Of a stretch of 64,000 bases of DNA, positions 26,103 through 33,512 are shown piece after piece. The DNA is from Sphingomonas gellani (GTDB taxonomy: Bacteria > Pseudomonadota > Alphaproteobacteria > Sphingomonadales > Sphingomonadaceae): assembly GCF_900110035.1 (NCBI RefSeq), contig NZ_FOCF01000012.1, forward strand, positions 22,395 through 86,394, in the 5' to 3' direction. Each line of letters opens with the position of its first letter. Position 1 is the stretch's first letter. The notes under the pieces are model-generated. The model saw only the letters and a list, made by a program, of their open reading frames with translations, was not told where the DNA came from and ran no database searches. Both the position numbers and the translations under genes were made by a program.

Positions 26103-27884
26103 TTGCAAAAATATCAGGAAGAAGCCAGACTCGCAGCCTTGTGCCAGCTCAAGCTGCTGGATACCCCGGCGAGCGAGAGCTTCGACCGCATCACGCGCAT
26201 GGCAAGCCAGATCTTCAACCTGCCAATCGCCGCCGTCTCCCTGACCGACCGTGATCGACAGTGGTTCAAGTCGCGGGTTGGCATCGACCATTGCAGCATC
26301 CCGCGAGAGAAGGCGCCTTGCGCCCAGGTGGCGGAGACCACTGAGCCGCTCGTCATCGAGGACTTCGCCATCAGTCCCTGTTACGCCGACAGCCTGCTGG
26401 CCCGCGCGGGTACGCGCTTCTACGCCGGCGCGCCGCTGGTCACCAGCGACGGCTATGGTCTGGGTTCCTTGTGCGTCCTCGGAACAGAGCCACGTCAGGT
26501 AACTCAGTCAGAAATCGCGGCTCTGACCGACCTTGCTGCCATGGTGATGGCGCAGATCGAGCTGCAGCATGCCTTTGGACGTATCGATCCGGTCAGCGGC
26601 CTGGCGACCCAAACGCAGTTCCGCGACGACCTCCTGGACCTCGCCCGCGATCACCCAAGCGAGCGGCGGTTTGCCGTCGTCGTCGATCTCGCGCGCGATG
26701 ACGAACTGAGCCAGTTCCGCCAAGCAATGGGTGGTGCGCGGGTCGACGACATGATCCGGGAAGCGTCACTGGCGTTGCAGACAGCGCTGCAACCTGCGCG
26801 GACGGCCTATCAGGTCGGTGCGGCGCAGTTGGCCTTTCTGTCACCGCCCAACGTTGAGCAGGATGCTTACCTGAGCCTCCTGCGCTCGACCTTTGGCGCC
26901 ATCCGTGCGGTCTCGTCGGTCCGGTTCGTAACCAGCGTCGCTATCGGCGTTCGCCCTTTCACCTTGGGCGATGTGTCGGCCGACGACGTTCTGCGGGGTG
27001 CCTGTAGCGCCGCACAGGACGCCCGGCGAGAGGACGGCGCCATCGCAGTCTTCTCCGCTGCCAACGACATGGCTCATCGGCGTCGCTACCGCCTGCTACA
27101 GGATTTCGGGGCGGCTCTGGAGGCCGACGACCAGCTCCGGCTCGTTTACCAGCCCCGCCTGGATCTGGCGACGGGTCGCTGCACCAGCGTGGAGGCCCTG
27201 CTCCGCTGGCGCCATCCGAACCTGGGCGACGTCTCCCCTGGCGAATTCATCCCGATCGTCGAGCGAACGTCGCTGGCGCGTGCGACCACCCAGTGGGTTC
27301 TCGACGCAGCGCTCGACGAGCTTGCCGAGTGGCAACGATCGGGTTCCTCGCTCAACCTGTCGATCAACATCTCGGCCACCAACTTCGGCGAGGCCGACCT
27401 TGTCGAGCGCATTCAGCTGGGCCTGTTACAGCGTCGCCTACGCCCCGAGCGGCTTGAAATCGAGCTGACCGAGAGCGCGATTATGGATCAGCCGGATCGG
27501 GCGCTGGTCATGTTGCACCAGCTCGCGGAGACCGGTGTGTGCCTGGCGATCGACGATTTCGGAACCGGGCAGAGTAGCCTCGCGTACCTGCAACGGTTGC
27601 CCGCTCATGTGGTAAAGATCGATCAGGCGTTCGTGCGCAGCCTTTTGTCTGGCGATAGCAGCGACGCAGTGCTGGTCGAAACCATGGTGGATCTGGCTCA
27701 CAAGCTGGGCTTCCGCGTAGTCGCCGAGGGCATTGAAACGCAGCAAGCCGCAGCACTGCTGGCACGGATGGGCTGCGAGGAAGGTCAGGGTTATCTGTTC
27801 TCGCGCCCACTGGAATCCGCAGCACTGGTCGCGTGGCTAGCGGAGCAGGATGCCGCGTCGGCAGCATCTATCAAGGCTGCGTAG
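26103..27884 (+). CDS. GAF / degenerate GGDEF / EAL protein (probable c-di-GMP phosphodiesterase)
   Basis: 593 residues. A GAF domain (residues about 15-155; ISLTD-like AAVSLTDRDRQWFKSRVG and GLGSLCVLG) precedes a GGDEF-derived domain (about 160-315). Its linker DPVSGLATQTQFRDDL is recognisable, but the signature is degraded to VGAAQLAFL, so it should not make c-di-GMP. The EAL domain (about 335-580) keeps EALLRW, NISATNF, ELTESAIM, DDFGTGQSSL, KIDQAFV and EGIET, including the metal and catalytic acids. It is predicted to be a cytosolic phosphodiesterase controlled by GAF. The start could be a TTG at 26103, since the next Met is far inside the GAF domain. Confidence 0.88.
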   Translation: MQKYQEEARLAALCQLKLLDTPASESFDRITRMASQIFNLPIAAVSLTDRDRQWFKSRVGIDHCSIPREKAPCAQVAETTEPLVIEDFAISPCYADSLLARAGTRFYAGAPLVTSDGYGLGSLCVLGTEPRQVTQSEIAALTDLAAMVMAQIELQHAFGRIDPVSGLATQTQFRDDLLDLARDHPSERRFAVVVDLARDDELSQFRQAMGGARVDDMIREASLALQTALQPARTAYQVGAAQLAFLSPPNVEQDAYLSLLRSTFGAIRAVSSVRFVTSVAIGVRPFTLGDVSADDVLRGACSAAQDARREDGAIAVFSAANDMAHRRRYRLLQDFGAALEADDQLRLVYQPRLDLATGRCTSVEALLRWRHPNLGDVSPGEFIPIVERTSLARATTQWVLDAALDELAEWQRSGSSLNLSINISATNFGEADLVERIQLGLLQRRLRPERLEIELTESAIMDQPDRALVMLHQLAETGVCLAIDDFGTGQSSLAYLQRLPAHVVKIDQAFVRSLLSGDSSDAVLVETMVDLAHKLGFRVVAEGIETQQAAALLARMGCEEGQGYLFSRPLESAALVAWLAEQDAASAASIKAA

Positions 27885-28089
27885 CCCTTCATCGTTGCCG
27901 CATGACGTTGCAGGTTCGAAGAGCCAAGTTCGCCTGTGGTAGAAAAGGCTCCCAAAAAGAGCCGGCACTGTCGAGCGGCGGCTTCACTCGGCGCGCCTGG
28001 TATGATCACGGCATTTATAAAGCTGGCAAGCTCGATTGCACCCTGGATGCCGCGTGACGGATCGAGCTGACGGTCGTACCGCCTCTGCT

Positions 28090-29018
28090 ATGATGGAAGT
28101 TCCGATCCAACCTGCTACTCACAGGCGCCGCCGCTGGATCGAGCGGCTTCCCGTCGCTCGCGACCGCCCGGTTCTCGGCACGCTCGCTACCCTCGTGATC
28201 GTAGCGGTCGCTTGGGCGCTACGCGCGGCCGTCGACCCGTTGCTGCCGTCCGGCTTTCCGTACGTCACCTTCTTCCCGGCCGTGATCGTCACCTCGTTCT
28301 TGTTCGGGGTGCGTCTCGGCAGCGTGGCCTCTATCCTCTGCGGGTTGCTCGCCTGGTACTGGTTCATACCCCCGGCCCGCGGCTTCGTGCTGACCCAAGG
28401 CGCCGGCTTCGCGCTCGGCTTCTACGTGTTCGTCGCTGGTACCGACCTGGCGCTGGTGCACTGGATGCAGGCCGCCAACCGGCAGCTCGCCGGCGAGCGC
28501 GAGTTGAGCCGGTCGCTCGCCGTCACGCGCGAGCTGTTGTTCCGCGAACTTCAGCATCGCGTATCCAACAACCTCCAGGTCGCGGCTGGCTTGCTGACCG
28601 TCCAGAAGCGACGGCTCGATGACGCTGAAGCGAGGGCGGCACTGGACGAGGCGGCTAACCGGCTCAACCTCATCGGGCGGATCAGCCGCCAGCTTTACGA
28701 TCCATCCGGGGCGGCCCAGCCACTCGTGCCTTTTCTCGGCGCGCTGTGCCGCGACGTACTGGACGCCAGCGGAAGAACCAACCTGACCCTGACGCTTTCC
28801 GGCAACGAACGCCTGCGCCTGCAGCCGGACGCCGCGATCTCGCCATCACCGTGCACGACGACGGCAGGGGTCTGCCGCCCGGGTTTGATCCCGAGCAGAC
28901 CAGCCTAGGACTGAAGATCGCGACCAGCCTGGCGCAGGGACAGGGAGGCCATTTTCGTCTTGAGCAGCGAGACGGCACATGCGCCACGCTGATCTTGCCT
29001 GCCAATCTGGTAGCCTAG
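28090..29018 (+). pseudogene. HisKA_2-type membrane histidine kinase with deleted N-box and frameshift
   Basis: The N-terminal part has a DUF4118-like membrane region (RPVLGTLATLVIVAVAWALR, FFPAVIVTSFLFGVRLGSVA) and the phospho-acceptor helix LLFRELQHRVSNNLQVAAGL. This frame runs to about 28835 (LRLQPDAA) and then becomes nonsense. A second frame resumes as RRDLAITVHDDGRGLPPGFD and runs to 29018 with GLKIATSLAQGQGGHFRLEQ. The ATPase N-box and neighbouring strands (about 35-40 residues) are absent, so a deletion with frameshift, not a sequencing slip alone, explains it. The kinase cannot bind ATP normally. Confidence 0.75.
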
Positions 29019-29033
29019 TTCCGCTGCTGATGA

Positions 29034-29059
29034 GACCCATAGTCGGTCACTCAGGACCG
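29034..29059 (-). repeat. Dispersed intergenic repeat, copy 2 (inverted)
   Basis: The reverse complement reads CGGTCCTGAGTGACCG then ACTATGGGTC, 22 of 26 identical to 25681-25706. It begins 15 bases after the end of the broken kinase gene. The two copies flank the GAF/EAL and kinase genes in opposite orientation. Confidence 0.55.
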
Positions 29060-29153
29060 ATTCCTGGGCGCCGAAAGCCGCCATCTGCTCATCTCAGCGG
29101 GAGCCGAGCAATCGGCTGGGCATCAAGCGCAGCTTAAATTGCACATAGTAATG

Positions 29154-29336
29154 ATGAGTGAACCGAAGATCGCCAAGATAGTTGAATCGACCGAGGAGCA
29201 TCGGCGCGATAACCCGCTTCTTCCGTCTCGTGAGGATCACGAGGCGGCAAACATCTTGCAGCCTGCCGATCATGAGATCACCTTGAGCCTCATCGACGAA
29301 ACGACGGATCAGCGGCGCAACAATGCGGAGGGGTAG
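29154..29336 (+). CDS. Small hypothetical protein
   Basis: A 60-residue acidic/polar protein beginning MSEPKIAKIVESTEEHRRDN, with no cysteines or membrane segment. An adjacent Met at 29151 is also possible. There is no recognised family. Codon use is acceptable, but proof of expression is lacking. Confidence 0.4.
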   Translation: MSEPKIAKIVESTEEHRRDNPLLPSREDHEAANILQPADHEITLSLIDETTDQRRNNAEG

Positions 29337-29554
29337 TGGGTCAGGGCGAAGACGGCCGTTCCCGTGGCCTCGTCAGCTTCCTGAACCCGACATCCGTCAA
29401 GCTTCGGACCGTGGTGGAGCCCAATGGCAAGGCACAGCCACGAGGCGTCGATGCATACGATGGCGATGTGCCGGCGCGGCCCCCTTCACCTGTTGCCCCG
29501 ATAGCGCGCGAAAACGTCGCTTTACCGCAAATTGATTGTCTACCAGATCGATAG
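29336..29554 (+). CDS. Small hypothetical protein, weakly supported
   Basis: A 72-residue frame starting at a GTG that shares one base with the previous stop (TAGTG), as expected for coupled genes. The content (FLNPTSVKLRTVVEPNGKAQ, then a Pro-rich end) shows no known domain. It could be chance. Confidence 0.25.
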   Translation: MGQGEDGRSRGLVSFLNPTSVKLRTVVEPNGKAQPRGVDAYDGDVPARPPSPVAPIARENVALPQIDCLPDR

Positions 29555-29638
29555 GATTACCGTCCTGTTGAGGAAGGCGGTTGATCGGCTTCAGGCACAA
29601 GCGCCGATCGACCGCGCTCCTGGCATCGGAGGCGCACG

Positions 29639-30301
29639 ATGGACACCTTTACTTCGCACCTCGCCGGCAACCCAGTGGTATTGACCGTACCTGGTCTCGG
29701 CGGGTCAGGATCTGCGCATTGGCAGACGCTTTGGGAACAGTCGAGATCGGACACGGTGCGTGCAGACCTTGGCATGTGGGACCGCCCTAAACGTAACAGC
29801 TGGGTGACGAGGCTCGACGAAGCGATCCGCCGGGCGCAGGCGCCAGTTGTGCTCGCGGCGCACAGCCTGGGTTGCCTGGCGGTGGCGTGGTGGGCGACGC
29901 TGTCACCGCAACCATGGGGCTGGCCGGTCGCCGGGGCGTTGTTAGTGGCGCCCCCTGATGTCGACCAGCCCACCGTCCGCGAGGAGCTTCGTGGGTTCGC
30001 CCCCAGCCCGCGCGCGATCCTTCCTTTCCCTTCGATCGTCGTTGCATCGAGCGATGACCCTTGGGCAACACCGCTGGCGGCGCGCAATCTGGCATCGAGC
30101 TGGGGCAGCCACTTGATCGACGTCGGCAGCTATGGCCACCTTAACGCGGCCAGCGGCATCGGTTTGTGGCAAGAAGGGCAGGACCTGCTGGAGCGCGTAC
30201 TGGCGGCCGGATACGATCGGAACGGCACCAGCTTGACGCCTAGCGCCGCACGAACGGTCCTGGCGAACGGACTGCCCGCCAGCAACGCGGGTGCGGCGTG
30301 A
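29639..30301 (+). CDS. Small alpha/beta hydrolase (RBBP9/YdeN-like serine hydrolase)
   Basis: A 220-residue protein. VLTVPGLGGSGSAHWQTLWE is the N-terminal strand and oxyanion loop of the RBBP9/YdeN family. VVLAAHSLGCLAVAWWA is the nucleophile elbow with Ser, and SSDDPWATPLAARNLAS with a following GSYGHLNAASG supply the Asp and His. The length fits the family. The substrate is unknown. The downstream small ORF overlaps its stop (TGATGA arrangement), suggesting coupling. Confidence 0.9.
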   Translation: MDTFTSHLAGNPVVLTVPGLGGSGSAHWQTLWEQSRSDTVRADLGMWDRPKRNSWVTRLDEAIRRAQAPVVLAAHSLGCLAVAWWATLSPQPWGWPVAGALLVAPPDVDQPTVREELRGFAPSPRAILPFPSIVVASSDDPWATPLAARNLASSWGSHLIDVGSYGHLNAASGIGLWQEGQDLLERVLAAGYDRNGTSLTPSAARTVLANGLPASNAGAA

Positions 30302-30495
30302 TGACCGCCTCCCGCATACCCGTCCTGACCTTGCTGCCGGATTGCCCCGCAGCCTTGCGCTGGAGCGAGGCTGCCAATCGTCGCCTGCGAGCGATGATGT
30401 GGAAAGGTCATTCGGTTGCCGAGATCGCGTTTCTGCTCGGCCGTCCGGTGGCAATGGTGCAGGTTCAATTGCGTACGCTGGGCCTCAAGGGCTGA
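30301..30495 (+). CDS. GcrA-like small HTH protein
   Basis: A 65-residue protein whose core reads WSEAANRRLRAMMWKGHSVA then EIAFLLGRPVAMVQVQLRTL, closely following the N-terminal HTH of GcrA (W-x-LL-x-W-GxS-x-IA-x-LG-x-V-x-KV-x-RLGL). The usual GcrA zinc-binding/C-terminal part is absent. The ATG overlaps the stop of the hydrolase gene, and a GTG three bases earlier is possible. It may be a DNA-binding accessory factor; this is a weak family call. Confidence 0.55.
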   Translation: MTASRIPVLTLLPDCPAALRWSEAANRRLRAMMWKGHSVAEIAFLLGRPVAMVQVQLRTLGLKG

Positions 30496-30790
30496 ACTTA
30501 GCCCGGTTGTACGCCGACAATACGGTCTGAACGATGGACCTTTGCTGCCCCGCCTCGTGAGACGTCACGATCCCACGCCCATAAAAGGCGGCCCGACGAT
30601 CGCTCGCCGGGCCGAAGGTTACGCCAGGGAGCTTCACCTTGCGTACTTTGAAAGCTTGGGTGAGGAGGACCCCAGCACGTGGGGTGGCCCATCGCGCCTA
30701 GACATCCCTAATGCGATCGCAAACGCCGCTGTTGCCGACGCGACAACGGCAATCCCCTCGCGCCACAGCGGTCAATCTATCCATCGTCAG
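30496..30790. other. Intergenic region, no gene seen
   Basis: About 295 bases between the GcrA-like gene and the convergent hydrolase gene. Frames here give Pro/Arg/His-rich translations and no recognisable domain. No repeat or clear hairpin terminator was found by eye. Confidence 0.4.
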
Positions 30791-31615
30791 CTAATGCCCC
30801 CGCAACTGTCTCGCGCTCGGCCCGCGACGAGGGGCGTGGTGCAACGCACCCGTGGTTCTACCGCCAACCGGCCGGCGGGCTACCGCGTCGTGCAACGCCT
30901 CCCGGACCAGTGCGAAAAAGGCGCGACCGCCTACCGACTGGCCTGCGTTCCATTCCGGGTGCCATTGCACCGCCAGCACGGGCGCACCGCACGGTCGGGC
31001 GGAAATCGCCTCCACCAGCCCATCGTCGCTGGCAATCGCTTCGACCGCCAAACCGCCGCCCAGCCGGTCGATACCCTGCTCGTGGACCGAATTGACCGTC
31101 AGGCGCCGCACGCCGGTCGCCGCCGACAGCCTCCCGCCAGCGCTGAGGGAAACGTCGTGGCAGTGATCGAACAATTGCGCATAATCGCCATCCCACGCGC
31201 CGGCATGGTGGCGCTCACGGTATGGATTGGCCGACAGCGTGCCGCCGAACAGTACGTTGATCTCCTGAAGCCCACGGCAGATGCCGAACACCGGCTTGGC
31301 CGCCTCAATCATGCGATCGGCGAGCGCAAGCGCCACCTCGTCGCGTTCCTCGTCGAGGTGATGGGCGTGCCCCGCCCTATCGCCGTAGCGGCGCGGGGCG
31401 ACATGCGAACGCGAGCCGGTGAGCAACAACCCATCGAGGAGGTCGGCGAGCAGTGGCACGTCGGCCGCGCCACTGATCGCCGGCACGAGCAGTACGGCCG
31501 CCCCGGCCAGCGCCGATAACGGATCGACGAAACGGCTCGCCACCACCTGTACCGGGCGGGACGCCACTTCGTTGCAGCACAACACCCCGATCACCGGGCG
31601 GCGCGACGCGATCAC
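30791..31615 (-). CDS. Class I glutamine amidotransferase-like hydrolase (PuuD-like, gamma-glutamyl-GABA hydrolase family)
   Basis: A 274-residue protein with the catalytic Cys in KPVFGICRGLQEINVLFGG, the His/Glu in VQWHPEWN, and RPVIGVLCC at the N-terminus. Together these fit the peptidase C26/PuuD branch that cleaves gamma-glutamyl amides. Its start overlaps the stop of the serine acetyltransferase gene by 4 bases (ATGA), so the two are one operon. The link to cysteine or glutathione metabolism is inferred from that neighbour. Confidence 0.88.
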   Translation of the reverse strand: MIASRRPVIGVLCCNEVASRPVQVVASRFVDPLSALAGAAVLLVPAISGAADVPLLADLLDGLLLTGSRSHVAPRRYGDRAGHAHHLDEERDEVALALADRMIEAAKPVFGICRGLQEINVLFGGTLSANPYRERHHAGAWDGDYAQLFDHCHDVSLSAGGRLSAATGVRRLTVNSVHEQGIDRLGGGLAVEAIASDDGLVEAISARPCGAPVLAVQWHPEWNAGQSVGGRAFFALVREALHDAVARRPVGGRTTGALHHAPRRGPSARQLRGH

Positions 31616-32610
31616 AGCCTGTCATCCGGCGCGATGCCGGCTGCTGCCGCCAGCAATCGTGCCTCCGGCTGCGCGACGACCGCATCGGGCGCCACGTCCG
31701 TCAGCAGCCACACGTTGCCGCCGATGGTCGCCCGATCGCCGATCCGTACCCGGCCCAGGATCGTTGCCCCGGCGTAGAGGACCACGTCGTCGCCGACAAT
31801 CGGATGCCGGGCATGGCGCCCAAGCACGCTGTGCTGAGCCGCACCCAGCGGCCTGGCGCCGAGCGTGACGTGCTGATACAATCGCACGCGGTTGCCGATG
31901 ATCGCGGTCTCGCCGATCACCACCCCGGTGCCATGGTCGATGAAGAAGCTGTCGCCGATCGTTGCACCCGGATGAATGTCGATGCCGGTGCGTTCGTTGG
32001 CGAGTTCGGAAATGATCCGGGCGACGATGGGCACCCCCAGCCGGTCGAGCTGGTGGGCGATGCGGTAGTGCAGGCTGGCGATCGCGCCGGGATAGCAGAC
32101 CAGGATCTCGTCGACGCTGCGCGCAGCCGGATCGCCGAGGAACGCTGCCTCCACGTCGCTGTCGATCAACCGGCGTACCTCACCCAGCGTGGTGGCGAAC
32201 AGGCGGACCACATTTGTCGCCTGATCCGCATCGAACGACCCCGCCGCCTCGCCCTGCCAGTAGCCGAACTCCACAGCGGTTTCGCGTTCGAGGGCGGCGA
32301 GGGCGGCGATCAGCTTGGCGGCGACAAACGCGTCTTCCTCGCGATCGCTGCCGCGAAAGCGGCCCAGCCGGCGTGGATAGAGCGCGCCGGCGAGCAGTTC
32401 GACGACGCCGGCAAGCTGGCTGCGCGAAGGAAAGCTCGCGGTATCACGCCCCTCTTCCCGCCGGGCGCGCCATTCGAGGCGGACCGTACGCAGCGTTTGA
32501 ACCGCGCCATCGACGGCCGACGTCGCCATGGCACGATCGCTGGTCTCGTCGCTCGTGGCGGACGATACGGGGAAAACTCCGCCGGTAACAGCTGCAGCTT
32601 CGAGCGACAT
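31612..32610 (-). CDS. cysE: Serine O-acetyltransferase (EpsC-type CysE)
   Basis: About 332 residues. A helical N-terminal domain (LIAALAALERETAVEF) is followed by the left-handed beta-helix: YRIAHQLDRLGVPIVARIIS, then TGIDIHPGATIGDSFFIDHG, TGVVIGETAIIGNRVRLYQH and VTLGARPLG, the active-site and acceptor-binding hallmarks of bacterial CysE/EpsC. It catalyses acetyl-CoA plus L-serine to O-acetylserine, the first step of cysteine synthesis. The second of two adjacent ATGs, at 32610, has GGAGG 6 bases upstream. A palindrome at 32637-32653 overlaps the promoter region. Confidence 0.93.
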   Translation of the reverse strand: MSLEAAAVTGGVFPVSSATSDETSDRAMATSAVDGAVQTLRTVRLEWRARREEGRDTASFPSRSQLAGVVELLAGALYPRRLGRFRGSDREEDAFVAAKLIAALAALERETAVEFGYWQGEAAGSFDADQATNVVRLFATTLGEVRRLIDSDVEAAFLGDPAARSVDEILVCYPGAIASLHYRIAHQLDRLGVPIVARIISELANERTGIDIHPGATIGDSFFIDHGTGVVIGETAIIGNRVRLYQHVTLGARPLGAAQHSVLGRHARHPIVGDDVVLYAGATILGRVRIGDRATIGGNVWLLTDVAPDAVVAQPEARLLAAAAGIAPDDRL

Positions 32611-32636
32611 CATGAGCCTCCGTCAGCTAGCTATAC

Positions 32637-32653
32637 CCTATCGAGCCGATAGG
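32637..32653. promoter_or_regulatory. Palindromic operator upstream of cysE
   Basis: CCTATCG-AGC-CGATAGG is a perfect inverted repeat with 7-base arms, 26 bases upstream of the cysE start codon. A possible TTGCAA -35 box lies on the far side. An Rrf2/IscR- or CymR-like regulator is a reasonable guess because that family controls cysteine and Fe-S genes; no such regulator is in the window. Confidence 0.55.
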
Positions 32654-32718
32654 AATTGCAAGATTTGCTTTGCACCGGTCAAGCTGGTCGTCCGCGTCGT
32701 AGGGTCAGGACTCGTTGA

Positions 32719-32900
32719 TCACAGCCAGAAGATGACGGTAGCGGCGAGGGCGATCGCATAGAAGAAGACGGTAGGGCAGCGGTCGTAGCAGGTAGTGACG
32801 CAGCGCCAGTCCTTGAGGCGGCCGAACAAGATCTCGATGCGGTTGCAGCGGCGGTAGCGGCACTTGTCGTGCCGGACAGGCTCGTTGCGCGAAAGGCGAA
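32719..32900 (-). mobile_element. IS5-family transposase C-terminal remnant
   Basis: On the minus strand, ending at the stop at 32719, the frame reads CRYRRCNRIEILFGRLKDWR then VTTCYDRCPTVFF and ALAATVIFWL, the C-terminal end of an IS5-family DDE transposase (including the NRIE-FGRLK element). The rest of the element is missing, and the sequence abuts the start of the IS3-family remnant. Confidence 0.75.
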
Positions 32901-32904
32901 CTCG

Positions 32905-33216
32905 ATGACGAAGCAGCGACGGTTTACGAAGGATTTTGAGGACTAGGCGGTGCGGCTGGTGGCGACCAGCGGACGCACGCAGCGCGAGATAGCGGAGGGG
33001 GTTGGGCTATCGACGCTGGTTCGCTGGATCAGCCGCAGCCGGGATCGTCTGGCGGAGATACCCGACGCAGCGCCGCAGGCAGACATGGCCGTTGAATTGA
33101 AGCGCCTTCGGCGGGAGAACGAGATCCTCCGGCAGGAACGCGACATACTGAAGCGGGCAACCGCTTTTTTGCCCGGGAGGAAAGTCGATGAGGTTTGCGC
33201 TTGTCGATCAGGCTAA
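32905..33216 (+). pseudogene. IS3-family orfA, inactivated
   Basis: The frame starts MTKQRRFTKDFED, then has a TAG where Glu is expected, then continues AVRLVATSGRTQREIAEGVG and the leucine-zipper-like LKRLRRENEILRQERDILKR, typical of IS3-group orfA. Its end differs from the usual FFAREESR ending, probably because one T was lost from the CTTTTTTG run near 33170. orfB begins in the overlap with it. Confidence 0.72.
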
Positions 33217-33512
33217 GAAGGATTTCCCGGTACACCGCCTCTGCCAGGTGCTCGGTGTCAGCCAGAGCGGCTATTTCGCTTGGAAGGATCGGCCAGCCAG
33301 CCGGCGGCAACGCTACGACATGGTGATGCTGGCGCATGTCCGCTCGGCGTTCGCGCTGTCGAACGGCACCTACGGCAGTCCGCGCATGACGCGCGAGCTG
33401 CAGGATGACGGCTTTGCCATCGGTCGCCGGCGCACAGCCCGACTGATGCGCGAAAACGGCCTGCGTGGCCGGCAGAAGCGACGGTTCAAACGGACCACCG
33501 ACAGCGAGCATG
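33188..33512 (+). pseudogene. IS3-family orfB, truncated
   Basis: The start is intact: MRFALVDQAKKDFPVHRLCQ, LGVSQSGYFAWKDRPASRRQ and the HTH-like region GTYGSPRMTRELQDDGFAIG. It then reaches RTTDSEHA and stops matching near 33512; the DDE catalytic core is absent. What follows in the same frame is unrelated. The IS is therefore a 5' fragment joined to the unknown gene at 33510. Confidence 0.72.

Noticed and set aside
30416..31519. Long open frame on the plus strand opposite the glutamine amidotransferase-like gene
   Set aside because: Arg/His/Gln-rich, no domain, and fully antisense to a gene with an intact catalytic Cys and His; explained by GC-rich codon use.
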